A DNA stretch of 64,000 nucleotides from Geothermobacter hydrogeniphilus (GCF_002093115.1 NZ_NAAD01000004.1:157175-221174), one strand, 5' to 3'. Positions 36,236-47,740 are shown, counted from the first letter of the stretch. Notes: generated by a model from the sequence alone, not told the origin. Numbers and translations: made by a program.

Positions 36236-37132
36236 TCAGTCCTTCAGGTAGCTGCTGATGGCGGCAAAGAAGTTTTTCGGCTCAATCTCAAAAGCCCTGG
36301 CCCATTCGCTCGGATCGACTTCATTGCCTTCGACCAGCATTGCCAGCTGGACGCGGGTGATGGGGAAGGCGGGGATCGAATCCAGCATCGCCACCACCGG
36401 TTTCATCAGCGACAGCGGCTGGTGCAGCTTGACCACCCGCCCCCTGCCGAGGGCGCGGCCCACCAGGTCGAGGATTTCATCATAGCTCAGGCTCTGCGGT
36501 CCGCCGCAATGATAGATCTGACCGATGCTCGACGGTTGCTGCAGGGCGCGCACGAAACCGGCGGCGACATCTTCAACCGCCACCGGACTCATGCGGTAGC
36601 GGCCGTTGCCGATCACCGGGACCAGCGGCAGCTTGCGGATCAGCCCGACCAGCATGTTGACGAACTGGTCTTCCGGTCCGTAGATCAGCGAGGGGCGGAA
36701 GATGGTCCAGTCGAGACCGGAAGCGCGCAGGGCCTGTTCGGCGGCCCACTTGGTGTGATGGTAGGCGGTTCCGCCCTGCTCGCGGGCGCCGTTGGCGCTC
36801 ATGTGAATGAAGCGCCGGATGCCCGCTTTCCGGGTCGCGGCAATGATATTGTTCGTCGCTTCGGTGTGCAGGTGGGTGAAAGTAATGCCGCGGCGGGGGA
36901 ACTCCCGGATGATGCCGACCAGGTGGATGACCGCTTCGCAGCCGTCCAGCCCGTCGCCGAGGCTGTCCGGGACGGTGATGTCGCCGTGGTGAAAACGCAG
37001 GTTTTCATGTCGGCCGAGCCTGCTGTCGGGGCCGCTGCGCGCCAGGCAGGTCACCCGGTGCCCCGCCGCCAGCAACTGTCCGACAACTTCGCGGCCGACA
37101 AATCCGGTCCCGCCGGTTATGAAAATATTCAT
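36236..37132 (-). CDS. NAD(P)-binding atypical SDR, complex I NDUFA9-like
   Basis: The 298-residue protein has the Rossmann motif GGTGFVGREV, the FHHGDIT block, HLVGIIRE and an active-site-like YHHTKWAAEQ. It also has the IFRPSLIYGPED strand typical of NDUFA9/NmrA-type short-chain dehydrogenases. These bind NAD(P) and may act as redox-linked chaperones or in quinone or lipid metabolism. The substrate is unknown. The gene stands alone on the minus strand, divergent from the hydrogenase operon across a 332-base gap. Confidence 0.88.
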   Translation of the reverse strand: MNIFITGGTGFVGREVVGQLLAAGHRVTCLARSGPDSRLGRHENLRFHHGDITVPDSLGDGLDGCEAVIHLVGIIREFPRRGITFTHLHTEATNNIIAATRKAGIRRFIHMSANGAREQGGTAYHHTKWAAEQALRASGLDWTIFRPSLIYGPEDQFVNMLVGLIRKLPLVPVIGNGRYRMSPVAVEDVAAGFVRALQQPSSIGQIYHCGGPQSLSYDEILDLVGRALGRGRVVKLHQPLSLMKPVVAMLDSIPAFPITRVQLAMLVEGNEVDPSEWARAFEIEPKNFFAAISSYLKD

Positions 37133-37291
37133 TCGTGTCTCCCCGTTTCAACGGCTCTGATTCGCAGTTTACAGCTTACCGCTTTGCTTCAATTCTACCA
37201 GCAGTCGGCAGTCGGTGGGCCTTTCGCTGATGTATACGGTAGCCGGGTTCGCTATCTGGTATAACGTATACACGATCGTGGTAGAAACTCC

Positions 37292-37321
37292 TTGACAGGA
37301 TTTGCCGCCGGGCGATATTAA
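37292..37321 (+). promoter_or_regulatory. Candidate promoter of the hydrogenase operon
   Basis: TTGACA at 37292-37297 and TATTAA at 37316-37321 are separated by 18 bases, leaving a leader of about 135 bases before hyaA. Upstream, GTATAC occurs twice (about 37232 and 37267) beside the palindrome CACGATCGTG. These could be operators. The rest of the 37133-37464 gap shows no gene. Confidence 0.55.
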
Positions 37322-37464
37322 CACTGTTATATTCGGGCTGTCGGGCGTCCTGTCGACTGCTCTCATCATAAACAATCATCAACCAATTTCACATAATCGA
37401 GCGAAAAATAAGAACATAATAATGTTTTGACGGTTTGTTTTCACAGCGAAAGGAGGACGTTGCC

Positions 37465-38583
37465 ATGAAAACCGAACATACTCCGAATGAGGTTTCCATT
37501 CCGGAGGAAACCCTGCGGAAGTGGGAAGCGCGAGGGGTCAGCCGGCGTGACTTCATCAAGTTCTGCACGGCGACCACGGCAGCCATGGCCCTGCCGATGA
37601 CCTTTGTGCCCAGGGTCGCCCAGGCCATGGAGGACAATCGACTGCCGGTGATCTGGGTTGAATACCAGAGCTGCTCGGGGGACTCTGAGGCGTTTTTGCG
37701 CGCCAATCAGCCCGCCGCCGGGGATATCATCCTCGATGTCATTTCCCTGGAATACTCCGAAGTGCTCATGGCCGCCGCCGGTCATCTCGCCGAAGAAGCC
37801 AAGCAGCAGGCAATGGAGAAATACAAGGGCAAGTATGTGCTGATTGTCGAGGGCGCGATTCCCAAAGGTGACGGCGGCGTCTACTGTACCGTCGCCGGCC
37901 GGAGCGCGGTCGACAGCTGTACCGAGTTGGTCAGAAACGCCGCGGCCACGATCTGTGTCGGGTCCTGCGCCAGTTTCGGCGGCATCCCGGCGGCCGCGCC
38001 CAACCCGACCGACGCGGTGTCGGTGATGGACCTGGTGCCCGGCGCGCCGGTGATCAACCTGCCCGGCTGTCCGGTCAACGCCGAGAACCTGACCGCGACC
38101 ATCGTTCATTTCCTCACCTTCGGCAAGCTGCCGGCCACCGACCGGCTCGGTCGGCCGAAGTTCGCCTACGGCAAGCGGATTCATGACAACTGCGAGCGCC
38201 GCGCCCATTTCGACGCCGGTCAGTACGCCGAGGCCTTCGGTGACGCCGGTCACCGTCAGGGGCACTGCCTTTACAAGCTCGGCTGCAAGGGTCCGGAGAC
38301 CTTCCATAACTGTCCGACCATCCGCTACAACGAGGGGACCAGCTGGCTGGTGATGGCCGGTCATGGTTGCGTCGGCTGTTCCGAGCCGCAGTTCTGGGAC
38401 ACCATGAGCCCCTTCTACCGGCGGCTGCCGAACGTTCCCGGTTTCGGGGTCGAGATGACCGCCGACAAGATCGGCATCGGTCTGGCGGCAGCCACCGCGG
38501 TCGCCTTCGGCGCCCATGGCGTGGCGAGCTGTTTCCGGCGTGGCGACAATATGGAACAAGATAAGGTGATCGAGGAGGAATAA
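37465..38583 (+). CDS. hyaA: [NiFe] hydrogenase small subunit, Tat-exported, with Asp replacing a proximal-cluster Cys
   Basis: The 372-residue small subunit carries electrons from the NiFe site to the membrane through iron-sulfur clusters. It has a twin-arginine signal (SRRDFIKF, residues 26-33). Cluster-ligand blocks SCASFGG, PGCPVN, HDNCERR, LYKLGCKGPETFHNC and HGCVGC follow, with a C-terminal membrane anchor near 342-362. The proximal motif usually read as CxxC is CSGD here (Cys70, Asp73). The Asp comes from GAC at 37681-37683. AGGAGG at 37451-37456 supports the ATG at 37465. Gene order matches Geobacter Hya. Confidence 0.95.
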   Translation: MKTEHTPNEVSIPEETLRKWEARGVSRRDFIKFCTATTAAMALPMTFVPRVAQAMEDNRLPVIWVEYQSCSGDSEAFLRANQPAAGDIILDVISLEYSEVLMAAAGHLAEEAKQQAMEKYKGKYVLIVEGAIPKGDGGVYCTVAGRSAVDSCTELVRNAAATICVGSCASFGGIPAAAPNPTDAVSVMDLVPGAPVINLPGCPVNAENLTATIVHFLTFGKLPATDRLGRPKFAYGKRIHDNCERRAHFDAGQYAEAFGDAGHRQGHCLYKLGCKGPETFHNCPTIRYNEGTSWLVMAGHGCVGCSEPQFWDTMSPFYRRLPNVPGFGVEMTADKIGIGLAAATAVAFGAHGVASCFRRGDNMEQDKVIEEE

Positions 38584-38587
38584 GACG

Positions 38588-40300
<1,713 letters not shown>

Positions 40301-40315
40301 GTAAGGAGATACGCC

Positions 40316-40969
40316 ATGCTGCAGATAAGATACGTCTGGGAGTGGCCGGTTCGCATCACCCACTGGGTCAACGCGCTCAGTATCGTGGTCCTGTCGGTGA
40401 CCGGGTTCTACATCGGCAACCCGTTTATCACCGTTCACAGCACCAGCGAATACGTCATGGGAACCATGCGGGTGGTCCATTACGGTTTCGCCTATGCCTT
40501 CGCGCTGTCGGTGCTGGCGCGGGTGGTCTGGAGCCTGGTGGGCAACCACCACGCGTCCTGGCGGGAATTCTTCCCCTGGCTGACGCCGAGCGGCTGGAAA
40601 CGGATCATCGGGACCTTCAGGTACTATGCTTTCATGGCAAAAAAGCCGCCCTACGAGGTCGGTCACAACGCCCTGGCGGCGATGGCCTACTCGGCGGTCT
40701 TCATCCTCTACCTGGTGCAGATCGTCAGCGGCTTCGCTCTCTACGCCCAGTTCAGTCCCGGGGTCGGCTGGTACAGCTTCTTTGCCCCGGTGCTGACCGC
40801 CTTCGGCAACCAGGGACTGCGCCTGACCCACCATGTGGTGATGTGGCTGCTGATCGGTTTTGCCATCCATCACGTCTACAGCGCCTGGTTGATGGATGTG
40901 AAGGAGAAGAACGGGACGCTCAGCTCGATTTTTGGCGGCTACAAGTTTGTTGAACCCGAGGATCTTTGA
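40316..40969 (+). CDS. hyaC: Hydrogenase b-type cytochrome subunit
   Basis: The 217-residue membrane protein has four predicted transmembrane helices with histidines positioned for two b haems: ITHWVNAL (His16), MRVVHYGFAY, and RLTHHVVMWLLIGFAIHHVYSAW. It passes electrons from the small subunit to the quinone pool. It starts 13 bases after hyaB with an AAGGAG site. Its stop overlaps the protease start. Confidence 0.95.
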   Translation: MLQIRYVWEWPVRITHWVNALSIVVLSVTGFYIGNPFITVHSTSEYVMGTMRVVHYGFAYAFALSVLARVVWSLVGNHHASWREFFPWLTPSGWKRIIGTFRYYAFMAKKPPYEVGHNALAAMAYSAVFILYLVQIVSGFALYAQFSPGVGWYSFFAPVLTAFGNQGLRLTHHVVMWLLIGFAIHHVYSAWLMDVKEKNGTLSSIFGGYKFVEPEDL

Positions 40970-41445
40970 TGAAAATACTGGTTCTCGGGCTCGGCAACAG
41001 CCTGATGAGTGACGACGGCTTCGGGGTGTTCGCGGTTCAGAAGCTGCAGCAGGATTTTCGTTTTCCTGCACAGGTTGCGCTGCTTGATGGCGGCACCCTC
41101 GGGCTCGATCTGCTTCCCCGACTCGAAGGGGTGGAGAAGCTGTTGATTCTCGACGCCATCAATATGGACGCTGCCCCCGGCGAGATCTTCCGGCTCGAAG
41201 GGGAGGAGGTGCCGCGCGCTTTTGCCAACAAGCTCTCGGTACACCAGATGGGCGTGCAGGATCTGCTGGCGGTGGCCGAACTGCAGGGTTACTGTCCGCC
41301 GGAACTGGTGGTCTGGGGGGTGCAGCCCGAATCGATTGAGATGCGCATCGGTCTCACCGAACCGGTCAAACCGGCCCTGGAGAAGGTGGTGCAGGGGGTG
41401 GTTGATGAACTGACCGCCTGGGGAGCTGCGCCGGAAGCGGCCTGA
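40969..41445 (+). CDS. hyaD: Hydrogenase maturation endopeptidase
   Basis: The 158-residue protein has the HyaD/HybD N-terminus MKILVLGLGNSLMSDDGFG, the ILDAINM strand with the metal Asp and the SVHQMGVQDLL histidine segment. It binds nickel in the immature large subunit and removes its C-terminal tail. ATG 40969 overlaps the hyaC stop; an in-frame TTG one codon earlier is unlikely. Confidence 0.95.
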   Translation: MKILVLGLGNSLMSDDGFGVFAVQKLQQDFRFPAQVALLDGGTLGLDLLPRLEGVEKLLILDAINMDAAPGEIFRLEGEEVPRAFANKLSVHQMGVQDLLAVAELQGYCPPELVVWGVQPESIEMRIGLTEPVKPALEKVVQGVVDELTAWGAAPEAA

Positions 41446-41469
41446 GAAGGAAAAAGTTTGGATTCAATC

Positions 41470-41500
41470 GCGAGGGCTGCCCCGAAGGCAGCCCTCGCTT
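41470..41500 (+). terminator. Hairpin after the hydrogenase operon
   Basis: GCGAGGGCTGCC and its complement form a 12-bp stem with a short loop, followed by TTCATT. It lies about 25 bases after hyaD and 30 bases before the cytochrome gene. The weak T tract means readthrough is possible. Confidence 0.6.
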
Positions 41501-41531
41501 CATTCCGGCGCCTGCCCGGTCGGGGGAGAGG

Positions 41532-41963
41532 ATGATCAAAGGCCTGCTGTTTCTTGTCCTGCTGACGCTTCCGTTCGCCTGCAGTGAGGTTTCGCCGGAC
41601 TACCCGTCGCGAACCGTGCCTGCCGGCCTGCTCGGCTCCCGCGCGGCGCAGGGCGCGGGCGCCCGGATGTTTCGACACAAATGCGCTTCCTGCCACGGGC
41701 ATCCCTCGGAGGGGCGCTCGGAGCGGGCTGATTTCTTCGATCCTCCCGCCCCTGATTTTTCCGAGTCCCATTACCGTGACATTGATCCGGCCTACCTCTA
41801 CTGGCGCATTGAACACGGCAAGACAATCGAGCCTTTTCGTTCCCGCGGGTCGGTGATGCCGACCTGGGGTCCGCATCTTTCCGAAACCGAGATCTGGAGC
41901 CTGGTGGTTTATCTCCTTTCCCGCAGTCGTCCGGCGTTCGCAAACGGATCCAGGTTTTACTGA
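41532..41963 (+). CDS. Monohaem c-type cytochrome lipoprotein
   Basis: The 143-residue protein has a lipoprotein-like signal (LLTLPFAC), one haem site CASCH (residues about 51-55) and a likely Met ligand in GSVMPTWGP. The DIDPAYLYWRIEHGK block is typical of small class I cytochromes c. It would be anchored in the envelope and could take electrons from the Hya hydrogenase or another partner. The hairpin before it may separate transcription. It is not a multihaem cytochrome. Confidence 0.88.
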   Translation: MIKGLLFLVLLTLPFACSEVSPDYPSRTVPAGLLGSRAAQGAGARMFRHKCASCHGHPSEGRSERADFFDPPAPDFSESHYRDIDPAYLYWRIEHGKTIEPFRSRGSVMPTWGPHLSETEIWSLVVYLLSRSRPAFANGSRFY

Positions 41964-42038
41964 AACTTTTGCTTTTTTATTTTGGCTGAATTTGCTAAGG
42001 TGCGGTGCCGTAAATCATATATTCTGGGGATATTGGGT

Positions 42039-42083
42039 GTTGACCGGCGAGGTTACTGCCATTATCCTTCTAAACCTTGCCGG
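42039..42083 (+). promoter_or_regulatory. Candidate promoter overlapping an inverted repeat before pckA
   Basis: TTGACC at 42040-42045 and TATCCT at 42063-42068 are spaced by 17 bases. CCGGCGAGGTT (42044-42054) pairs with AACCTTGCCGG (42073-42083), one pair being G-T, so an 11-bp dyad spans the promoter. It could be an operator. This is a by-eye proposal. Confidence 0.35.
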
Positions 42084-42164
42084 CTGAGAGCGCCTTCCGC
42101 AACCAGTCGCAGCGACAGCGACCGGCCTGATCTCCCAGAGGATTTCGAGCAGCAGCCCGAAATC

Positions 42165-42197
42165 CGGCCCTGACCGGAGTCGGGCCTTTTGCTTTTT
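42165..42197 (+). terminator. Terminator-like hairpin upstream of pckA
   Basis: GGCCC(T)GAC-CGGA-GTC-GGGCC at 42165-42186 is followed by TTTTGCTTTTT. It either ends the cytochrome/hydrogenase transcript or acts as an attenuator in the pckA leader. A further 7-bp dyad TGCGGTC/GACCGCA lies at 42218-42237. Confidence 0.6.
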
Positions 42198-42263
42198 CAA
42201 GTTTTTCAACCGTAGTCTGCGGTCGACGGTGACCGCAACACCAAACATCTATAGGGGGCAGCA

Positions 42264-43853
42264 ATGCAGACAGCAAGCGAACTTGACGCCGCACAGCTTG
42301 GACTCAAGAGCGTCGGCAAGCTCTACCACAATCTCTCTTACGAAGAACTCTTCGAGCATGAGCAGGCCAACAGGGAAGGTGCTGTTTCCGACAACGGCAC
42401 CATGATGGTCGACACCGGCAAGTTCACCGGTCGCTCGCCGAAGGACAAATATTTCGTCCGGCAGGACCTCTCGGCGGAAAATATCGCCTGGGGCAGCATC
42501 AATCAGCCGGTTTCCGCTGAAATTTTCGATGAACTCTACGAAGACACGATCGACTACCTGGCCGGCAAGGATCTCTACGTCACCGACGGCTTCTGCGGTT
42601 CGAACCCGGCCACCCGCAAGAATGTCCGCTTCATCACCGAGTTCGCCTGGCAGTCGCATTTCGTCAAGAACATGTTTATCCGCCCCGGTGCTGAAGAACT
42701 GACCGGATTCTCCCCCGACTTCACCATCTTCAATGCCAGCAACTATCTCAACGAGAAATGGCAGAAGCATGGCCTGAATTCCGAGGTTTTCATCGTCTTC
42801 AACATCGAGAAGAACGTCGCCATCATCGGCGGCACCTGGTACGGCGGAGAGATGAAGAAGGGCATGTTCACGATGATGAACTACTGGCTGCCGCTGCAGG
42901 GGATCCTTTCCATGCACTGCAGCGCCAATGTCGGCAAAAAAGGCGACGTCGCTCTCTTCTTCGGTCTTTCCGGGACCGGCAAAACCACCCTCTCGACCGA
43001 TCCGGAGCGTAAGCTGATCGGCGATGATGAACATGGTTGGGACAATGATGGCGTCTTCAACTTCGAAGGCGGCTGCTACGCCAAGTGCATCAACCTTTCG
43101 GCCGAGAACGAGCCGGAGATCTATGGTGCCATCAAGCGCAACGCCCTGCTCGAGAATGTCGTTGCCAATGCCAACGGAGTGGTTGATTATGCCGACGGTT
43201 CGAAGACCGAGAATACCCGTGTCTCCTACCCGATCGACCATATCGACAATCATGAGCCGAGCCTCAAGGCCGGTCACCCGCAGAACATCATCTTCCTCAC
43301 CTGTGATGCTTTCGGGGTGCTGCCCCCGGTCTCCAAGCTGACCAAAGAGCAGGCGATGTACTATTTCCTCTCCGGCTACACCGCCAAGGTGGCGGGCACC
43401 GAGCGCGGCGTCACCGAGCCCCAGGCGACCTTCTCCGCCTGCTTCGGCGAGGCTTTCCTGCCGCTCCATCCGACCGTTTACGGCAAACTGCTCGGCAAGA
43501 AGATGGAAGAGCACGGCGTCAATGCCTACCTGGTCAACACCGGTTGGGCCGGCGGCGGCTACGGGGTTGGCGAGCGGATGAGCATCAAGGCCACCCGCGC
43601 CTGCATCAACGCCATTCTCGACGGTTCGATCAATGACGCCGAGTTTGAGCAGACCCGGTTCTTCAAGCTGAATATTCCCAAGTCCCTGCCGGGAGTCGAT
43701 ACCAAGCTGCTCAACCCGCGCAACGCCTGGGACGACAAGGAGGCTTTCGACGCCACGGCAAACAAGCTGGCCGGGATGTTCATCGACAACTTCAAGAAAT
43801 ACCTGATTGAGGGTGATGTCGACTTCGCCCAGTACGGTCCGAAGCTCGACTGA
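42264..43853 (+). CDS. pckA: Phosphoenolpyruvate carboxykinase (ATP)
   Basis: PckA converts oxaloacetate and ATP to phosphoenolpyruvate in gluconeogenesis, a key step for acetate-oxidising deltaproteobacteria. The 529-residue product has the kinase loop GLSGTGKTT (234-242), the PEPCK-specific [22 protein letters not shown], the [10 protein letters not shown] substrate block and PEAT-like [11 protein letters not shown]. Length is typical. ATG 42264 is preceded by AGGGGGC. A leader of 300 bases and a terminator-like hairpin precede it. Confidence 0.97.
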   Translation: MQTASELDAAQLGLKSVGKLYHNLSYEELFEHEQANREGAVSDNGTMMVDTGKFTGRSPKDKYFVRQDLSAENIAWGSINQPVSAEIFDELYEDTIDYLAGKDLYVTDGFCGSNPATRKNVRFITEFAWQSHFVKNMFIRPGAEELTGFSPDFTIFNASNYLNEKWQKHGLNSEVFIVFNIEKNVAIIGGTWYGGEMKKGMFTMMNYWLPLQGILSMHCSANVGKKGDVALFFGLSGTGKTTLSTDPERKLIGDDEHGWDNDGVFNFEGGCYAKCINLSAENEPEIYGAIKRNALLENVVANANGVVDYADGSKTENTRVSYPIDHIDNHEPSLKAGHPQNIIFLTCDAFGVLPPVSKLTKEQAMYYFLSGYTAKVAGTERGVTEPQATFSACFGEAFLPLHPTVYGKLLGKKMEEHGVNAYLVNTGWAGGGYGVGERMSIKATRACINAILDGSINDAEFEQTRFFKLNIPKSLPGVDTKLLNPRNAWDDKEAFDATANKLAGMFIDNFKKYLIEGDVDFAQYGPKLD

Positions 43854-43906
43854 GTTGAACGGATTCTGAACAGGGGCGGTCCTGGATGAGACCGCATTTC
43901 TTCCTT

Positions 43907-43938
43907 GAACGGCCCGGAGCATTGCCCCGGGCCGTTCT
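43907..43938 (+). terminator. Intrinsic terminator after pckA
   Basis: GAACGGCCCGG and its complement form a strong stem, followed by TTT, about 54 bases after the pckA stop. Confidence 0.75.
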
Positions 43939-43964
43939 TTGGTGTTGGGGCGGGTCTTTTGCAC

Positions 43965-44060
43965 CGACTCTGCGTTGTCTCCCTCTTCTGCTGGTGTGAC
44001 GTAGTTGCCGCTACGCCTCCGCGCTCACCGGGACACGCCTTGATTCGGCACAAAATCCCT
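43965..44060. repeat. Hairpin repeat copy with a wobble stem
   Basis: The core CGTAGT-TGCC-GCTACG lies at 44000-44015, with a T-G wobble at the last stem pair. The flank CCGCGCTCACCG after the core is shared, in reverse, with the copy at 15604. With the pckA terminator it accounts for most of the 43854-44291 gap; the rest is the lon promoter region. Confidence 0.75.
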
Positions 44061-44194
44061 CGCCCTTTGACGGCGGTGGATTGCCGGGCGATCGCGCTTC
44101 GTTGTGTGTACCTGAAGAGGGATTTCATGCAAGACTGTCGTTGGCAGCCTGATGTCGTTCGTTCCGGCTGCCGATTGCCGCTGCTGTACCGGCC

Positions 44195-44222
44195 TTGACA
44201 GGGTCGTGGGGCAGAATAGAAT
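44195..44222 (+). promoter_or_regulatory. Candidate lon promoter
   Basis: TTGACA at 44195-44200 and TAGAAT at 44217-44222 are spaced by 16 bases, about 70 bases before the proposed lon start. Confidence 0.5.
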
Positions 44223-44291
44223 AAGCTCGGTACCCTCGGCCGGTTGTCGGCACAGCCATGGACTCTGGTATCTCCGGAAGGGAGCAACAAG

Positions 44292-46652
44292 GTGGCGAAT
44301 CCCGCTCATCCGAGTGACATGCATATTCCGCAGCAACTGCCGTTGCTGCCGGTGCGCGACGTGGTGATCTTCCCCTACATGATCATTCCGCTGTTCGTCG
44401 GCCGTGAAAAATCGATTGCCGCCGTTGAACAGGCCCTGAGTCAGGACCGGATCATCTTCCTGGCCAGCCAGAAGGAACTGGTGGTTGAAGACCCCGCGCC
44501 GGAGGATATCTACTCTTTCGGGACCGCGGCGATGATCATGCGCATGCTCAAGCTGCCGGACGGGCGGATCAAGATCCTGGTCCAGGGACTGGCGCGCGCC
44601 CGCATCGAGACCGTGCTGGCCGACATGCCCTGCTATGAAGTTCGCGTTGAGCTGCTCGAAGACCCGCCGCTGACGGTCGGAGCCCTTGAAGTCGAGGCGC
44701 TGATGCGCACCGTTCGTGACCAGCTGGCCCAGCTGGTCAACCTCGGCAAAGCGCTTCAGCCGGAGGTGATGGTGGCGCTGGAGAACGTCGAGGATCCGGG
44801 CAGCCTGGCCGACCTGGTGGCGAGCAATATCGGGCTGAGAGTGCCCGAGGCCCAGGCCCTGTTCGAGGCGATTGATCCTTTTGAACGCCTCGGCCTGGTC
44901 AAAGACACTCTGGCCAAGGAACTCGAAGTGGCGGCGGTGCAGAATCGCATCCAGAGCCAGGCCAAGGAGGAGATGACCCGCTCGCAGCGGGAATATTTCC
45001 TGCGCGAACAGCTGCGGGCGATCCAGGCCGAACTGGGTGAGGGGGATGCTCGCGCCGAGGAGATGGCCGAGTTGCGGGAACAGCTGCAGGAGGCGAAGCT
45101 GCCCGAAGAGGCACACAAGGAGGCGGAGAAGCAGCTTAAACGGCTGGAGGCGATGCATCCCGAAGCGGCCGAATATTCGATGCTGCGCACCTATCTCGAC
45201 TGGCTGGTCGAGCTGCCCTGGAGCGTCACGACGCGCGACAACCTCAACCTGAAAAAGGCCCGCCAGGTACTCGACGAAGATCACTTCGACCTGGAGAAGA
45301 TCAAGGAGCGGATCCTCGAATACCTGGCGGTGCGCAAACTGAAAAAGGACATGAAGGGGCCGGTTCTCTGTTTTGTCGGTCCCCCGGGGGTCGGCAAGAC
45401 CAGCCTCGGCAAGTCGATCGCCCGGGCGCTGGGGCGCAAGTTCGTGCGCATCTCCCTCGGCGGGGTGCGCGACGAGGCGGAGATCCGTGGTCACCGGCGT
45501 ACCTATGTCGGCGCCCTGCCGGGGCGGGTGATGCAGAGTATGAAGCAGGCCGGCAGCAACAACCCGGTGTTCATGCTCGACGAACTGGACAAGATCGGGG
45601 CCGATTTCCGCGGAGACCCTTCGGCGGCGCTGCTGGAACTGCTCGATCCGGAGCAGAATCACGCCTTCTCTGATCATTACATCAATCTCCCCTTCGACCT
45701 GTCGAAGGTGCTGTTCATCGCCACCGCCAATATTCTCGACCCGATTCCCCGGGCCCTGCAGGACCGGCTGGAAGTGATCGATCTGTCCGGTTACACCAGC
45801 GAGGACAAGCTGGCCATCGCCCGGCGTTACCTGGTGCCGCGGCAGCGGGAGGCCAACGGTCTCAAGGAGAAGGATCTGCGGATTTCCGACAAGGCGCTGC
45901 TGAAGCTGATTGCCGAGTACACCGCCGAGGCCGGGTTGCGCAACCTGGAGCGGCAGATCGGCAGCCTCTGCCGCAAGGTCGCGCGGCGCTTTGCCGAGGG
46001 GAAGCGCAAGCCGGTGCTGGTCAATGAAACCTCGGTTGCCAGGTTGCTTGGCCCGCCCCGGTTTCTCGCCGAGGAGGAGCGTCGGGAGCATGAAGTCGGG
46101 GTGGCGACCGGCCTGGCCTGGACCGAGGCCGGCGGCGAGGTGCTCTACGTCGAGGTCTCGGTGATGAAGGGGAAGGGGGACCTGGCCCTGACCGGGCATC
46201 TCGGCGAGGTGATGAAGGAGTCAGCCCACGCCGCGCTGAGTTACGCCCGGGCCAATGCCGAACAACTCGGCATCGACCCGCTGCGCTTCGAAGAGAGCGA
46301 CATTCATATTCACGTACCGGCCGGAGCGATTCCCAAGGATGGTCCGAGTGCCGGCATCACCATGGCCACCGCCCTGATTTCGGCCCTCACCGGGCGACCG
46401 GTGAGCAAGGATGTCGCCATGACCGGCGAATTGACCCTGCGCGGCAAGGTGCTGCCGATCGGTGGCCTCAAGGACAAGGCGTTGGCGGCGGTGCGGGCCC
46501 ACATCGATACCCTTATCATTCCCTATCGCAATGATAAGGACCTGGTTGATATCCCCGCTCCGTTGCGTAAGAAACTGCGGTTCATCAAGGTCCGCAGTGT
46601 TGCCGAGGTGCTCGACGCGGCCCTCGCGGAGCCGGTCGCCGATGACGCTTGA
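44292..46652 (+). CDS. lon: ATP-dependent protease Lon
   Basis: Lon degrades misfolded and regulatory proteins in the cytoplasm. The 786-residue protein has the LonA N-domain ([15 protein letters not shown]), Walker [12 protein letters not shown] near residue 363 and Walker [12 protein letters not shown]. The catalytic dyad is Ser686 in [10 protein letters not shown] and a Lys in [16 protein letters not shown] 44292 follows GGGAG; ATG 44319 is an alternative, and the frame is open further upstream to 44244. It overlaps thiL by 11 bases. Confidence 0.97.
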   Translation: MANPAHPSDMHIPQQLPLLPVRDVVIFPYMIIPLFVGREKSIAAVEQALSQDRIIFLASQKELVVEDPAPEDIYSFGTAAMIMRMLKLPDGRIKILVQGLARARIETVLADMPCYEVRVELLEDPPLTVGALEVEALMRTVRDQLAQLVNLGKALQPEVMVALENVEDPGSLADLVASNIGLRVPEAQALFEAIDPFERLGLVKDTLAKELEVAAVQNRIQSQAKEEMTRSQREYFLREQLRAIQAELGEGDARAEEMAELREQLQEAKLPEEAHKEAEKQLKRLEAMHPEAAEYSMLRTYLDWLVELPWSVTTRDNLNLKKARQVLDEDHFDLEKIKERILEYLAVRKLKKDMKGPVLCFVGPPGVGKTSLGKSIARALGRKFVRISLGGVRDEAEIRGHRRTYVGALPGRVMQSMKQAGSNNPVFMLDELDKIGADFRGDPSAALLELLDPEQNHAFSDHYINLPFDLSKVLFIATANILDPIPRALQDRLEVIDLSGYTSEDKLAIARRYLVPRQREANGLKEKDLRISDKALLKLIAEYTAEAGLRNLERQIGSLCRKVARRFAEGKRKPVLVNETSVARLLGPPRFLAEEERREHEVGVATGLAWTEAGGEVLYVEVSVMKGKGDLALTGHLGEVMKESAHAALSYARANAEQLGIDPLRFEESDIHIHVPAGAIPKDGPSAGITMATALISALTGRPVSKDVAMTGELTLRGKVLPIGGLKDKALAAVRAHIDTLIIPYRNDKDLVDIPAPLRKKLRFIKVRSVAEVLDAALAEPVADDA

Positions 46653-47619
46653 CGAATTTTCCTTCATCGCGCAGATCCGTCGGACAGCTGCGGTTACACC
46701 GGAAGTGGCCATCGGCATCGGCGACGATTGTGCCGCTCTCGATCTGCCGCCCGGAGAACAGCTGCTGGTGACCAGCGATCTGCTGCTTGAAGGGGTGCAT
46801 TTCCGGTGTGACTGGACCAGTTGTTTCGACCTCGGCGCCAAGGCGGCGGCCGTTAATCTTTCCGACCTGGCGGCGATGGGCGCCCGGCCGGTCGGGCTGG
46901 TGCTCGGTCTCGGTCTGCCTGACCGGCTGGATGATGCTGATCGGCGGGAGCTGGTCGCGGGTTTCATTGCTGAAGCGGAGGCCTTTGAAACCGCCCTGGT
47001 CGGCGGTGATACCTGTCGGGCACAACAATTTTTGACCCTTTCGGTGACTGCCTTCGGCACTGCCGACCCCCGGCAGGTCGTCCGTCGCGGCGGGGCCCGT
47101 CCCGGCGACCGGATCTTTGTTTCCGGCACCCTGGGTGACAGTGCCCTGGCGCTGAAATACCTGGGTGAAGGTGTGTCTCCGGAAGGGTCGCTGGCGCGGC
47201 GACATCATCGGCCGACGGCGCGGGTGTCCCTCGGTCGACGGTTGGCCGCGGCCGGGGTGAGCGCCATGATCGACATCTCTGACGGGTTGCTGGCCGATCT
47301 CGGGCATATTCTTGAGGCTTCTGCCGTCGGTGCTGAAATCATCAGCGGGGAGTTGCCGCTTTCCGCCCCGTTCAGGCGGGATTTGGCGGGAAATCCGGAC
47401 CTGCTGCAACTGGCCCTGACCGGTGGTGAAGATTACGAACTGCTTTTCACCCTGCCACCAGATCGGGAAACTGCGGCCAGGCGGGCGGCCGCCGAATGCG
47501 GCGTGCCGATTCGTGAAATCGGTCGGATCCTGCCCGACCGGGAAGCGTTCTGGCTGGTTGCCGCCGATGGTGCCCGGTCACGCCCGGAACAGCGGGGGTT
47601 TGATCACTTTCGTGCCTGA
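46642..47619 (+). CDS. thiL: Thiamine-monophosphate kinase
   Basis: ThiL phosphorylates thiamine monophosphate to thiamine diphosphate. The 325-residue product shows GIGDDCAAL, TSDLLLEGVHF, KAAAVNLSDLAAMGA, VGGDTCRA and DISDGLLADL, all ATP- or Mg-binding blocks of the PurM-like fold, with TGGEDYELLF near the end. It starts inside the last codons of lon (ATG 46642), so it is probably translated from the lon message. No other thiamine gene lies nearby. Confidence 0.96.
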   Translation: MTLDEFSFIAQIRRTAAVTPEVAIGIGDDCAALDLPPGEQLLVTSDLLLEGVHFRCDWTSCFDLGAKAAAVNLSDLAAMGARPVGLVLGLGLPDRLDDADRRELVAGFIAEAEAFETALVGGDTCRAQQFLTLSVTAFGTADPRQVVRRGGARPGDRIFVSGTLGDSALALKYLGEGVSPEGSLARRHHRPTARVSLGRRLAAAGVSAMIDISDGLLADLGHILEASAVGAEIISGELPLSAPFRRDLAGNPDLLQLALTGGEDYELLFTLPPDRETAARRAAAECGVPIREIGRILPDREAFWLVAADGARSRPEQRGFDHFRA

Positions 47620-47740
47620 TGCCGGTTGCGATCGGAAGGCCGCTTCTCGGGTTTAAGAGCGCGGCCGAGCGGGTCTTCTTGCGGGATATTCCGGAACTTG
47701 GATCGATGTTTGCTTGTCTGTCAGGCGGAGTTGCGTTTTG

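Noticed and set aside
41976..42000. TTGGCTGAATTTGCT as a sigma-54 promoter upstream of pckA
   Set aside because: GG and GC are two bases too close for a -24/-12 element.
42081..42160. CTGAGA and CTGATCT in the pckA leader, recalling a TPP riboswitch
   Set aside because: The first thi-box domain is absent, the bases after CTGATCT do not match the conserved block, and pckA is not a thiamine gene.
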